64,000 nt of DNA from Eutreptiella sp. 'Long Island Sound 2002' (GCA_964036045.1 OZ038381.1:1178001-1242000); one strand, 5' to 3'. Positions 1 through 12,090 are shown, counted from the stretch's first letter. Made by a program: numbers and translations. The notes: a model not told the origin generated them from the letters alone.

Positions 1-2727
1 ACGAAGATCTAGAATTGTACGTGCCAGGAGGGCCCTCGGTGCTTCAGGTGTGGGGGAGAGTTCTTGAACGGGGGGCAAGAAGCGGAGGATTGAGGTTCTG
101 TGGGTCTACACGACCCTGGGCTGCAACGAGGAGGATGGGGGTGTGTGGATACGTCGACTGGATGCCTGAACCCCCCCCCGCCCGCCCGCCCACGCGCCCC
201 AACCGCCCATGTTCCATTTCCCAGTGTACACTCTGCCGATTTACATCCATGGTGTACAGTCCCTGAAAGTATAGTTTCCCAGTGGAGGCAGGGGTAACAG
301 GCAGCAGGCAGCAAGCTCAGGATCCGTTTGGGACTTGTGCTGGCTGCCGTGATCCTGTCCGAGCCGTCCAGGGCCCTCGGAGTTGGTAGGGGGTCTGCAA
401 AGGCGGTATTGCAGAAGCCGATCCAGCCATCTGAAAACTGGCGGTTTGCCGGACACACAATGGGCTTCCACAATGGCCGTAGCCACATCACCAACGTTCC
501 ACAACCAAGATCAGAACAACAACATCACCCAGAGAGATATCATTGGGCTCTGGCCATCTCTTGTCCGATTTCTTCAGCGCAAGGGCATGAAAGGGCCCCA
601 AACCCGATGCCTGCCGAGGGAGCACAGGGATTGTGTATAAAGGCCCGAAGGCTTGTCACACTTCCGATCCATATCCCAACAACATGGTGGCATGACCGCC
701 AGCGTCACCACCGACCTGTACCTGGGCATCGCCAGAAATGAGTAGCTTGAGCCCCTTGATCACCTTCCCAACCCTGGGATCTTTTGGAAACGCTGTCCAG
801 TCCTCCACACGCAACATCCCCTGCGCAAGCACAGAGGTCGGCAGACAGCCCTCCATACCCCAGAAGCAGAAGCACTGCAGCCCCGCGGTGCCAATGTGTT
901 ACATTTTCCGTGATTATATCACGATAGTCTTGCCAGTTTTGCATTTGAGTTTCACTTTTTTTTTTGAGATTAAACATCGCATTTATCGTTTTATCAGCCC
1001 TAAGCACCGAATCTGAGAAAGAGGGCCTGCAATGTGAGATATAGTTCTAAAGATAAACGGTTACCTCCAACAGTTCAATGCCCAATCCCAAGTAAACCCA
1101 GGACCCAGAAACAAACCCAATCCCACCCTCGGAGGGAGGGGTGCCATTTCCCCAAAATCACTGAAAATTGCCTTAAACCCACCCTCCTCCCCTCAACCCA
1201 CCAACTGCACCCCACCCTTGGCCCACCTGTACGCCACAGTGTCGTTTACGCACTGGCAGCGTTGCGTTCCAGGTCTGTCCTGTCCAACCGCCCTTCCAAG
1301 TCAGAACCCCCCCTCCTCGCCTCTGTGGTCGGACCGGAAAGCGTGAAATCCGATACATTTTCCGCCTCTGCAGGAAAACATTGGACACACTGGACCTCGA
1401 CGGCAACTTTGTGCCTGTCCGGACTGCCTGATTAGGGTGTCGGTCCGCCCATCCATGATGCCGATGCGTTTTGAGTCTTTCACTACAAGCGGCAACGTCG
1501 GCCCGGACTCAGGCAAGCAGCATTCGACTTCTTGCCTCGGCCCACGGCCGTGCCACTTATCAGCAGACGGACCCTCGCTGTCGGGGCATTTGTTTGTCTC
1601 TTCTGTTGCCTCATTGAAGCGGCCACCACGTCGATGTTGGTCTCAAATTGTGCAAGCGTAGCCCATCGGGTCATGCGTTTGAGGCAGCGAGGAGCAACGC
1701 ACGTGGGCAAAGCAGACTGCAAGCATCGGTTGGGGGAAGCAAAGCCTGGTACCGCGTAGCTGGACGCCACTGAAGCTTCTCGGTACCCCCCGGCCTCCGC
1801 ACTGTCTGAGGAATTCCGCAGAGCTCTGCTTCACCTTGGGCGCAACTGTAACACACGAAATGCATAGTTTCCGGCCTGTGATGATTCAATCTTGATACTC
1901 TGGTGTGGAAGGATTTGTAGCGATTGCTCCTGCGTTGCCTTGGGTGTGGGCCATTGTTGTGCGACGCCTCATGATAAGGGCGTGGGGGTGGGGGATTTTG
2001 GGGTCGTTGGTTTGCCAGGCTTGCAGGCTGCCAAGTTGACACACATGGATGTGGAATGGAGGAGAGCCTTTTTTTTTCCAGGTGAGGTACACTGTGTTAG
2101 TTGGGGCAGTACATGCTCCACTCTTTTTTTGCACTTCCCAGATTTTCTGGTCTTTGCCATGTGTTCTTTGACTGAGGGGTGCCCTGAGGACTGTGAGCTG
2201 GCTACTGTCCATGGCGCCAATTTGAAGGCATACCAGTCACAACAACACACATTTGCATGTGCCGAGGCGCTTTGCCTTGAGGACAGAAACCCGCAAGTTC
2301 AGCAGTGGTGATGAATTAGCAGGAAATGAAATTGGGGGGGGGGCACCCTAAGGATGCACAATGCCATGCCATCAAGGAAAGCAAAAGGAGGCTTGTTTCA
2401 CAAGCTAGACGACACTTGGCTTCCGCTGCAAGATTCAACTCACGCAGGCTGTGGCATTCGTTGGGCAGTTTTGTATCCTCTGCTATCCAATAGCCGAAGG
2501 GAGTAGCGCCCTTTCTCCTGCCCAGAATCCCTATCACACTTTGCTGGGAGACCCTATGGCATTTCACCATGCAGCTGTCACGTGTCTTCGCAGTTTTGCT
2601 GCATTTGTGTTTCGAAACTCCTGAACCCCATGGTTTGTGCCCACTGCAATCCTACATTTGGGTCCCTGGCACCCTGTGGCCCATCTCTCATGGCAGGAGG
2701 CACTGTTCAATACCATGTCAGATCCTG
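1..2727. repeat. Long direct duplication, copy 1 (cut by window start and gap)
   Basis: Every base I compared matches 8707-11433 at a constant offset of 8706, with no indel. The match runs up to the last base before the N gap. The left limit is unknown because the copy is already inside the repeat at base 1. I recognise no gene in it: the open frames on both strands are short, overlap each other and lack domain motifs. It may be a true segmental duplication, or one locus assembled twice. Confidence 0.95.
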
Positions 2728-2927
2728 NNNNNNNNNNNNNNNNNNNNNNNNNNNNNNNNNNNNNNNNNNNNNNNNNNNNNNNNNNNNNNNNNNNNNNNNN
2801 NNNNNNNNNNNNNNNNNNNNNNNNNNNNNNNNNNNNNNNNNNNNNNNNNNNNNNNNNNNNNNNNNNNNNNNNNNNNNNNNNNNNNNNNNNNNNNNNNNNN
2901 NNNNNNNNNNNNNNNNNNNNNNNNNNN
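2728..2927. other. Assembly gap of 200 N
   Basis: Exactly 200 undetermined bases. The left edge is the end of the long direct duplication and the right edge is inside a 27-bp minisatellite, so the gap probably hides more repeat units. The round length suggests a placeholder rather than a measured size. Confidence 0.99.
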
Positions 2928-3992
2928 TGGCTGTGAGGGCGTGGGAGGAATGTGTGGCTGTGAGGGCGTGGGAGGAATGTGTGGCTGTGAGGGCGTGGGA
3001 GGAATGTGTGGCTGTGAGGGCGTGGGAGGAATGTGTGGCTGTGAGGGCGTGGGAGGAATGTGTGGCTGTGAGGGCGTGGGAGGAATGTGTGGCTGTGAGG
3101 GCGTGGGAGGAATGTGGGGCTGTGAGGGCGTGGGAGGAATGTGTGGCTGTGAGGGCGTGGGAGGAATGTGTGGCTGTGAGGGCGTGGGAGGAATGTGTGG
3201 CTGTGAGGGCGTGGGAGGAATGTGTGGCTGTGAGGGCGTGGGAGGAATGTGTGGCTGTGAGGGCGTGGGAGGAATGTGTGGCTGTGAGGGCGTGGGAGGA
3301 ATGTGTGGCTGTGAGGGCGTGGGAGGAATGTGTGGCTGTGAGGGCGTGGGAGGAATGTGTGGCTGTGAGGGCGTGGGAGGAATGTATGGCTGTGAGGGCG
3401 TGGGAGGAATGTGTGGCTGTGAGGGCGTGGGAGGAATGTGGGGCTGTGAGGGCGTGGGAGGAATGTATGGCTGTGAGGGCGTGGGAGGAATGTATGGCTG
3501 TGAGGGCGTGGGAGGAATGTGTGGCTGCGAGGGCGTGGGAGGAATGTGTGGCTGTGAGGGCGTGGGAGGAATGTGTGGCTGTGAGGGCGTGGGAGGAATG
3601 TGTGGCTGTGAGGGCGTGGGAGGAATGTGTGGCTGTGAGGGCGTGGGAGGAATGTATGGCTGTGAGGGCGTGGGAGGAATGTATGGCTGTGAGGGCGTGG
3701 GAGGAATGTGTGGCTGTGAGGGCGTGGGAGGAATGTATGGCTGTGAGGGCGTGGGAGGAATGTATGGCTGTGAGGGCGTGGGAGGAATGTATGGCTGTGA
3801 GGGCGTGGGAGGAATGTGTGGCTGTGAGGGCGTGGGAGGAATGTGTGGCTGTGAGGGCGTGGGAGGAATGTGTGGCTGTGAGGGCGTGGGAGGAATGTGT
3901 GGCTGTGAGGGCGTGGGAGGAATGTATGGCTGTGAGGGTGTGGGAGGAATGTGTGGCTGTGAAGGCGTGGGAGGAATGTGTGGCTGTGAGGC
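2928..3992. repeat. 27-bp G-rich minisatellite, about 39 copies
   Basis: The unit reads TGTGGCTGTGAGGGCGTGGG followed by AGGAATG. About 39 units are nearly identical. Most variation is at one dinucleotide step, giving TGTGG, TATGG or TGGGG at the unit junction; single substitutions occur near 3528, 3939 and 3961. The unit is a multiple of three and lacks stops in several frames, so long open frames crossing it (reading CGCEGVGGM, AVRAWEECV or SQPHIPPTP) are by-products. The array is cut on the left by the gap. Confidence 0.97.
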
Positions 3993-4090
3993 TCTTGGGG
4001 TCGTATTGGATGTTGGCTTTTTGGAGCGTTCTCTCACACGTTGGAGCCGAATGCACGTTCTGCACCACATCACCCACGCATCCTCTGCAG

Positions 4091-4261
4091 CTCTCAGACA
4101 TGACTGATCAAGTGAATCGAAAGTCCGAGGGGCTGTTGAGGGTTCAAAACGCCTCCGATAAGAATATTTTGAGGAAGACGGAGGCGGAGGCTCAGCTGAA
4201 CACGGACCTCGCTGCTCTAAAGACGGCCGTCTTTCAGCTTCAGAACGCGCTGGTTGAGAAG
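4091..4261 (+). CDS. Coiled-coil protein gene, exon a
   Basis: This 57-codon open segment lies between an acceptor (CTCTGCAG, ending 4090) and a donor (GAGAAG|GTCTTT). Both boundaries are in phase 0. It encodes a charged heptad-rich stretch beginning LSDMTDQVNRKSE and ending QLQNALVEK, typical of a long alpha-helical coiled coil. It joins in frame to similar exons at 6218 and 7915, all on the plus strand. The function is unknown; cytoskeletal or flagellar coiled-coil proteins look like this. Earlier exons would lie in or left of the gap, and more exons may sit in the 2-kb intron that follows. An in-frame ATG at 4100 is present but need not be the start. Confidence 0.6.
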
Positions 4262-6217
4262 GTCTTTGGCGGCTTTTTAGTTTATTTTGTTGATACGTTG
4301 CATGGACTCCCACTGCGCACCCCCACCACACCATTTACCATGGGACAGCCAATTTGAGGTTGGCGTTCCGGCCAAGGGGTGGGGGCAGACCGTTGCTTAA
4401 GGTGGATACCACTGGAGTGGGCGGGGGGGGGGGGGATGGAGCGGGGCAGGGGGAGAGTGTTCGGTGTCCGTGGGTGGGGGCGGGGATGCGCTCGACGGCA
4501 ACGGGGGGCAAAAGGAGGCTTCAGGAGTGTTGCAACAGGCGCTCACCAGTGGTCAGAATAGCGGTTGTCCGGCGGTTTCTCGTCATTTCGTCAGCTCGGG
4601 CCCCCCACAGCCCCTCCCCACCCCCATCACAACAAATCGGTCGCTATCATATCCATCCCTGATCCCAGACCCCGGCTCGGACGGTGTTCGGCCCGGCCCA
4701 CACCAACGTGCGGTTCCGCGGCGAAGAGAGCCCGGTCTGGCGGAGATGAGAGTCCGTTCCGGCACCGCCGAGGGCCCGGTCCCCGTCCGGCTCGAGTGTT
4801 CGGTCCGGCCTAGACCGCCCCACCGCCACGCCACAGACCCCCTCGGCCCCGCGGGGTCTGCGATCCACACGACGGCCGCACGGGCGGGCAGCAGGGGCCC
4901 CTTAGGACCGCCTGGATCGCGTTCCTCTCCATCCGCCCCCCATCCGGACCATTGCTTGGCCACTGCGGTGGGGCGGGAGGGGGAGTTTGGGGCCCTGGCT
5001 GAGTCAGTTGCATCCACCCCCCCAGCCCCAGCCCCAGCCCCAGAGATGCATTGGAAGGGGGGAGGCACCCCCACCCCCCCCTACAGGGCGCCCAGCCTAT
5101 GCCCAGCCACTGTCTCCCTAACGGCAAGTGCCAGACTCAATGCAATTTGTAACCGACAGTAACCGCCCCCAACCGCTTTGGCAACCTCTTCCAACCGCCT
5201 GTCTAACCGCCTCTGGGGCTACCTCTGAGGTCCCTCCCCTTCTACTGCATCCCTGCCCAGCCCCCGATGTGTGACAGTTCGTCGGGTTGCAGTTTCTTTA
5301 CGGGACCCTGGACAGTCACCCGTCCTTCCCTTCGCGTGCTGCGTCGGGTCAATGCTTTCTGACGGCCGCTGCCGCCGGTGTTCCTTGTGGTGCCGTTTCC
5401 GCGGTAGTGGAGCCCAGCAGTTGGCGCACTGGGGGTTGTGTTGGTTGTTGCGGGGGTCGTTTTACGGGTTTTGCTGCCCACTCTGCTTCACGTCCAGGTC
5501 GTCCACCACATGCCTCGCCGCGTTTCCATGTGCGTGAGGCCCAATTGCCCCACCCCTCCGCGTGTTGTCCTGGTCGCCCCCCCCCCCCCCGTCCCACCCA
5601 CAGCAGAACCCTCTTCCTCGGGGGACCATGAAATTCACTACAGGAGTTGGGTATCTGACGCACCTGCCCAGCAGGCTCACACTTGGAAGAGGAGGGGTAC
5701 CCCCTCCCCCGCCCCAATGTGACGGTCGGTCCTGCCAACCACTGCACGCCCCTAACGGCCCCCCAACCGCTTGTTCCGGCCAGATTACAAAACTCTTTTG
5801 TGGTGAAAGGCAATTTTTGGCGCCGAAGCCGCCGGTTTTTTGTTTGAGGGTCCAAAATCTGTTAAATAACGTCATGAAGCCCATCGAATTGATCAGCGGA
5901 ATGTGCTGAATGCGAAGATGTCTGTGATGGGGGCCCAAAATCCTTTTTCAGCGGTCAAAAGTGATGAAGATTGGCCAAAGTTGGCCGGCTGAATTTCGTC
6001 ATCGTCATTTCGTCATCTGGGGGCAACCCCTCTCCCCCGCACTATATCCATCCCTGTCTGGTATATTTTGTGGCCGTGCCTGTGCAAAGGAGACGGGGGA
6101 TAGCCCTCCAGGCTGCTTGCTATTGCTGTTGCTCCTGTGACTCTCCCACTCTCACAAGCCCCTCTCCTGCGGGGGTTGGGGAGTGGGCGTGGCCCGCGCT
6201 CCTTTTTCGTGCCGCAG
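4262..6217 (+). other. Probable intron, GC-rich and low complexity
   Basis: The stretch between coiled-coil exons a and b contains homopolymer G and C runs (for example near 4427 and 5579), repeated AACCGC motifs around 5150-5215, and overlapping long frames caused by high GC. No domain is recognisable in any of them. One or more small exons could be hidden here. Confidence 0.45.
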
Positions 6218-6424
6218 GAGCGGGAACTAGGCGCCACCTCCGAACAGAAGGACAAGGAAATCCACCGGCTTCGCGTGAAGCTGGACCAGGCGTTTGTGCC
6301 CCACCGCAAAGGGGAGGGCAGGGAGGACTCAACCTCCCCACTGGCAGCAGAGGGGGTGGCCGGCCTTATCACTGATGCGACCACGAAGGCCCGCGATGAT
6401 ATGGAGACCCGCATGACCACCCAG
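6218..6424 (+). CDS. Coiled-coil protein gene, exon b
   Basis: These 69 codons are bounded by acceptor CCGCAG (ending 6217) and donor CAG|GTCCGC, both in phase 0. The peptide starts ERELGATSEQKDKEIHRLRV, a clear coiled-coil stretch, and then becomes more polar (RKGEGREDSTSPLAAEG) before a second helix ending METRMTTQ. An alternative donor at AAAG|GTGGTG (6487) would add 21 codons and keeps the same phase. Its phase fits exon a upstream and exon c downstream, which supports one spliced gene. Confidence 0.6.
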
Positions 6425-6487
6425 GTCCGCCCCTGTCCCATGTGGACCTATGTGGGCCACAACGCTGGAAGTTGTCAGACGAGAAAG

Positions 6488-7010
6488 GTGGTGGGATTAG
6501 AGTTGGGCTGTAGGTTGGTTTGCGGGTGGAGTGGGGTTGGGATTCAGGGGGGGTGTGGATGGGGTTGGGGGTTGGATTGAAGGTGGAATTGGGGTCGGAT
6601 TGGAGGTTGGACTGAAGGTTGAAAGGAGGTGCAGGAGGTGGCATTGTAGGTGTGTTTGTGTCTGGTGACGTCGTCGTGATGTCAGGACGGTTCTGCCATA
6701 GGGCAGCACCGTCCTTCTTGTTTCGTACCTTGAGAGCAGTTCTGTGCGCCTGTCCCCACAGAAAGGCGCCAATTGGCGTTGAACATGCTTTGTCTTGTTT
6801 GACTGTCCAACTGACATTCGGGCCCGGCTTTGTGCTGCTCGTCTGTTTGTTCGCAATTGTGTGTTTGGGCGTGGGACTGGAGGTGGATTGGATGTGTGAT
6901 CAGAGGTTGGGTTGGAGATTGAAAGGAGGTGAATTGCGGGTGGGATTGGATGTCCAAAGGAGGTGGGCTTGGGGGTGGGATTGGAGGCGGGTTTAGAGGC
7001 CAAAAGGACC
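6488..7010 (+). repeat. Intronic G-rich degenerate repeat
   Basis: Two blocks (about 6487-6640 and 6865-7005) consist of irregular repeats of GGTTGGATTGAAGGTGG-like units, almost C-free on the plus strand. They flank a more complex stretch at 6650-6860. They lie inside the probable intron between coiled-coil exons b and c. There is no coding signal. Confidence 0.7.
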
Positions 7011-7914
7011 CAATGCGCATGAAAAGATCTGATGTCCAACTAGTTCCTACGTGAAACCCTTCTTCCCGTGATACACCGTCCTGAACTCCTGTACTGCCCC
7101 TTGGGGCCAGGGTTGGCTGCTCCCTTGGGCTTGGGAGCTGGCTTAGGCTTCGGCTTAGGGTTGGGTTCTGGGACCTTCAAATGCCTGGGGACTGCATCGT
7201 CCTCCACGATGTCCCTTGTGCAAAAAAAGCTCGTTATTGAAAACAATTCTGTGGGGGGGGGAAACGTAGCGGGGGAAACGTGCCGCGGAACCAGCGGGTG
7301 GTGCTTGCGCAAGGCAGTTCCTAGACAGGGGGGGGGTAACTTGCCTTCGGAGTCCATGGGCGCCCCAGGTGCCCAACGGTCCACGGGCACCAGAGGCGCC
7401 CACTTTGCTTTCCCCCACACTGGGGACCCCGCGAACGCAGGGGGTATGGTATTCAGGGGGAGGGAGGCAACACTGATCGGGCCCGCTGCACATCATTTGT
7501 GGTGCTGAAGAGTGTTTGTTAAGATCCTGGAGCATTCCAAAGAGCCAAGGCTTTTGGGACTGACGGAAACACGCCACGTGTAGACATACAAAAGGCATCA
7601 AAAATGCGCGCGCGTGCCCACGCCCATACATTCCAAGGCATGCAATCGCCTGGAAAATGCGGCCCACGGCAACCCATACCCCTCAAGAGAAGCACGTTCT
7701 GGAAAAACGGACGGGTTTGGGTTGTGGTTGGGCGGAAAAGGGCAGGGTACAGGAAAATAAATAAACGCTTGGGTCTCTGCAGTATCCAGCTCAGCCTAGT
7801 CAGCTCTACTAGTAGCCGGTTCAGAGGCCAGAAATAGATATGAGCTGACGTTTCATGAGGACTTTTTTGCTCTTCTGCTGGTTCCATAGCGTAATGGTGC
7901 GATGGTTTGCTCAG

Positions 7915-8024
7915 ATCCAAAACCTGAATCATATCATTGAGTCGTTGCAATCGGACCTTCGCAACAAAGAGGACGACAGCTTTCTCAAAATCAAGATGCT
8001 CTCAGACGAGAATGCCCGTCTCAG
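7915..8024 (+). CDS. Coiled-coil protein gene, exon c (possibly last)
   Basis: The exon starts after TTTGCTCAG in phase 0 and encodes IQNLNHIIESLQSDLRNKED, then a further heptad-like stretch ending SDENARLR. A donor CTCAG|GTATTG follows at 8025. If it is not used, the frame ends three codons later at TAA 8032-8034, so this could be the terminal exon. An alternative acceptor CCATAG at 7889, after a better pyrimidine tract, also keeps the frame open but changes the incoming phase. No further coiled-coil exon is visible up to 8706. Confidence 0.55.
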
Positions 8025-8544
8025 GTATTGCTAAAAGGCAGTTGGGTTTGGCATGCCGTGTGCTTCCACTCCGTTCCCAATGTGGCCATTTGTTCACATA
8101 AGGCATGCCACAAACCTGTATTCCCGTGGCTCGGCCCAACTGCCACACCCCAGTAGGCCCCCTTTCAGCACGGCACACCCAAGCCCGGCTACCTTGCACA
8201 GCTAAGGGCAAAGGCTAGGGAGGGGGCTGCGCTGGGCTGGGTTGAGTTGGGTCTGAGCCTAATCTAGATGGTCCTGACCCACAGCCCTTGGCCACCATCC
8301 TTGAGAGGCTTGACTGGATTCCCCAACACGATCGCCTAGTCCTAAGGGCGTGTGTTGCACATGTGGGGGCAGCGTGGGGGGTGTTGTGTGCGCCCAGTGC
8401 TCCAGGCCTGTCAAGGAGGCTGGGGAGCCTTATGCTGCGTTCACCAGGGGATATGTGGGCTGGGATCACAGCCTTCGGCATCCATGTTCAGGGACATAGT
8501 GCCCAGCTGCTCCAGCATAGTTGAGGGCATGGGAGATGGCTGTA

Positions 8545-8665
8545 CGTGCAGGCAAACACGTTGCAAGTCGCAAGTAGGCAGGCAAGTAGCAAGCAGCAAG
8601 TCGCATGCAACGAGCAGGGAGCAGCAAGCAGCAGGCAGCGATGTGCAACAGGCAGCCCAACGCAC
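8545..8665. repeat. GCA-rich degenerate simple repeat
   Basis: Irregular repeats of GCAAGTAG, GCAAGCAG and GGCAGCA run up to just before the second copy of the long duplication at 8707. Similar short GCAGGCAGCA runs occur inside the duplication (about 300 and 9006). Confidence 0.6.
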
Positions 8666-8706
8666 TCAGACTGTGCAGGTGCAGGGGTCAGTCGCGTGCT
8701 CGCAAC

Positions 8707-11433
8707 ACGAAGATCTAGAATTGTACGTGCCAGGAGGGCCCTCGGTGCTTCAGGTGTGGGGGAGAGTTCTTGAACGGGGGGCAAGAAGCGGAGGATTGAG
8801 GTTCTGTGGGTCTACACGACCCTGGGCTGCAACGAGGAGGATGGGGGTGTGTGGATACGTCGACTGGATGCCTGAACCCCCCCCCGCCCGCCCGCCCACG
8901 CGCCCCAACCGCCCATGTTCCATTTCCCAGTGTACACTCTGCCGATTTACATCCATGGTGTACAGTCCCTGAAAGTATAGTTTCCCAGTGGAGGCAGGGG
9001 TAACAGGCAGCAGGCAGCAAGCTCAGGATCCGTTTGGGACTTGTGCTGGCTGCCGTGATCCTGTCCGAGCCGTCCAGGGCCCTCGGAGTTGGTAGGGGGT
9101 CTGCAAAGGCGGTATTGCAGAAGCCGATCCAGCCATCTGAAAACTGGCGGTTTGCCGGACACACAATGGGCTTCCACAATGGCCGTAGCCACATCACCAA
9201 CGTTCCACAACCAAGATCAGAACAACAACATCACCCAGAGAGATATCATTGGGCTCTGGCCATCTCTTGTCCGATTTCTTCAGCGCAAGGGCATGAAAGG
9301 GCCCCAAACCCGATGCCTGCCGAGGGAGCACAGGGATTGTGTATAAAGGCCCGAAGGCTTGTCACACTTCCGATCCATATCCCAACAACATGGTGGCATG
9401 ACCGCCAGCGTCACCACCGACCTGTACCTGGGCATCGCCAGAAATGAGTAGCTTGAGCCCCTTGATCACCTTCCCAACCCTGGGATCTTTTGGAAACGCT
9501 GTCCAGTCCTCCACACGCAACATCCCCTGCGCAAGCACAGAGGTCGGCAGACAGCCCTCCATACCCCAGAAGCAGAAGCACTGCAGCCCCGCGGTGCCAA
9601 TGTGTTACATTTTCCGTGATTATATCACGATAGTCTTGCCAGTTTTGCATTTGAGTTTCACTTTTTTTTTTGAGATTAAACATCGCATTTATCGTTTTAT
9701 CAGCCCTAAGCACCGAATCTGAGAAAGAGGGCCTGCAATGTGAGATATAGTTCTAAAGATAAACGGTTACCTCCAACAGTTCAATGCCCAATCCCAAGTA
9801 AACCCAGGACCCAGAAACAAACCCAATCCCACCCTCGGAGGGAGGGGTGCCATTTCCCCAAAATCACTGAAAATTGCCTTAAACCCACCCTCCTCCCCTC
9901 AACCCACCAACTGCACCCCACCCTTGGCCCACCTGTACGCCACAGTGTCGTTTACGCACTGGCAGCGTTGCGTTCCAGGTCTGTCCTGTCCAACCGCCCT
10001 TCCAAGTCAGAACCCCCCCTCCTCGCCTCTGTGGTCGGACCGGAAAGCGTGAAATCCGATACATTTTCCGCCTCTGCAGGAAAACATTGGACACACTGGA
10101 CCTCGACGGCAACTTTGTGCCTGTCCGGACTGCCTGATTAGGGTGTCGGTCCGCCCATCCATGATGCCGATGCGTTTTGAGTCTTTCACTACAAGCGGCA
10201 ACGTCGGCCCGGACTCAGGCAAGCAGCATTCGACTTCTTGCCTCGGCCCACGGCCGTGCCACTTATCAGCAGACGGACCCTCGCTGTCGGGGCATTTGTT
10301 TGTCTCTTCTGTTGCCTCATTGAAGCGGCCACCACGTCGATGTTGGTCTCAAATTGTGCAAGCGTAGCCCATCGGGTCATGCGTTTGAGGCAGCGAGGAG
10401 CAACGCACGTGGGCAAAGCAGACTGCAAGCATCGGTTGGGGGAAGCAAAGCCTGGTACCGCGTAGCTGGACGCCACTGAAGCTTCTCGGTACCCCCCGGC
10501 CTCCGCACTGTCTGAGGAATTCCGCAGAGCTCTGCTTCACCTTGGGCGCAACTGTAACACACGAAATGCATAGTTTCCGGCCTGTGATGATTCAATCTTG
10601 ATACTCTGGTGTGGAAGGATTTGTAGCGATTGCTCCTGCGTTGCCTTGGGTGTGGGCCATTGTTGTGCGACGCCTCATGATAAGGGCGTGGGGGTGGGGG
10701 ATTTTGGGGTCGTTGGTTTGCCAGGCTTGCAGGCTGCCAAGTTGACACACATGGATGTGGAATGGAGGAGAGCCTTTTTTTTTCCAGGTGAGGTACACTG
10801 TGTTAGTTGGGGCAGTACATGCTCCACTCTTTTTTTGCACTTCCCAGATTTTCTGGTCTTTGCCATGTGTTCTTTGACTGAGGGGTGCCCTGAGGACTGT
10901 GAGCTGGCTACTGTCCATGGCGCCAATTTGAAGGCATACCAGTCACAACAACACACATTTGCATGTGCCGAGGCGCTTTGCCTTGAGGACAGAAACCCGC
11001 AAGTTCAGCAGTGGTGATGAATTAGCAGGAAATGAAATTGGGGGGGGGGCACCCTAAGGATGCACAATGCCATGCCATCAAGGAAAGCAAAAGGAGGCTT
11101 GTTTCACAAGCTAGACGACACTTGGCTTCCGCTGCAAGATTCAACTCACGCAGGCTGTGGCATTCGTTGGGCAGTTTTGTATCCTCTGCTATCCAATAGC
11201 CGAAGGGAGTAGCGCCCTTTCTCCTGCCCAGAATCCCTATCACACTTTGCTGGGAGACCCTATGGCATTTCACCATGCAGCTGTCACGTGTCTTCGCAGT
11301 TTTGCTGCATTTGTGTTTCGAAACTCCTGAACCCCATGGTTTGTGCCCACTGCAATCCTACATTTGGGTCCCTGGCACCCTGTGGCCCATCTCTCATGGC
11401 AGGAGGCACTGTTCAATACCATGTCAGATCCTG
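8707..11433. repeat. Long direct duplication, copy 2
   Basis: This copy repeats 1-2727 base for base as far as checked. It continues without a break into unique sequence at 11434, where copy 1 runs into the gap. The intact junction here makes this the more trustworthy copy. No gene is recognised inside. Confidence 0.95.
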
Positions 11434-11800
11434 TTTCCCCCTCTGTGCTTTCAATCTTCCACAATTGTATGTATGCATGCCACCTGTGTCCACCTGAGGC
11501 GGTGTTTCTTTTTGACGCATTGAATGGCGGTCCGTGCAACTGTCATGCGGTGTGCTGGTCGGATTGGACGCTGCAACACGGTCGCTTTGTTGTCGTTGTC
11601 ATTGTTACCTCGCATGTCTTTTGTGGTGATTGTCAATGATTGCCAGTGCCACCTATTGTCCAATAAACACGATTCCATTTAAGGGTTGGTATTTGGCCCG
11701 CTTTCATGTGGTATCCGGCTCAATTGTGCCGCAGCCATTTTTAATCAACGGTCTGCTCATAGCACTGGCACGGATGATTTCATCTTTTCAGGGGGCGCAC
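11434..11800. other. No gene recognised
   Basis: A Cys-rich open frame crosses 11343-11639 on the plus strand, but it begins inside the duplicated block and shows no spacing that I can assign to a zinc-binding fold. Nothing else is visible. Confidence 0.4.
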
Positions 11801-11805
11801 CGTGC

Positions 11806-12090
11806 GCTGTGCGCGTGCTGGGCGAAAAGTTGGCTGTTTTCCATCACCGGTAGCCATGAGTCCCAGGGTCTTGACATCTGCACCCTACAGCCCCTGCTGG
11901 TACAGCACGGATTTTTTTATCAGTGTGATGCTTGCCATGGCAAAGGTCCTAAATTCTGCACCCCATGCTGTTTTGAATTGATTGTGCATGCTCCTGCAGG
12001 TGCTTGGTTTTCAGGGGTGTTCCCAGGATAAACAGCACAATAATTGGCTCCGTGCGCGCTGTGCCCGTGTTGTTCGCAAACGCCCCCTTA
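11806..12090 (+). repeat. Relic of the GCGC-motif dispersed family (internally deleted)
   Basis: 11806-11855 (GCGAAAAGTTGGCTGTTTTC, then ACCGGTA) matches 18688-18730. 11975-12090 (CAGGATAAAC, ATAATTGG, TGCGCGC, then AACGCCCC) matches 19572-19680. The two blocks are about 1 kb apart in the 18.7-kb copy but 0.2 kb apart here. In between (11863-11946) sits a unit (CAGGGTCTTGACATCTGCACC, then GTGTGATGCTTGCCATG) related to the tandem units at 58395-58600. Confidence 0.6.

Noticed and set aside
2569-4357. Very long open frames on both strands across the minisatellite (CGCEGVGGM, AVRAWEECV, SQPHIPPTP repeats)
   Set aside because: The 27-bp unit is divisible by three and stop-free in these frames; the frames also cross 200 N. 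Only the last part (4091-4261) has independent coding character.
4464-5162. 232-codon plus-strand frame and a 163-codon minus-strand frame in GC-rich DNA
   Set aside because: Both are low complexity, overlap each other, lack domains and lie inside the probable intron between coiled-coil exons.
8288-8524. 78-codon frame beginning MATILERLDWIPQHDRLVLR after a CCCACAG acceptor
   Set aside because: It looks partly coding, but its phase does not fit the donor of the coiled-coil exon at 8024 and the second half looks random. Not enough to call an exon.
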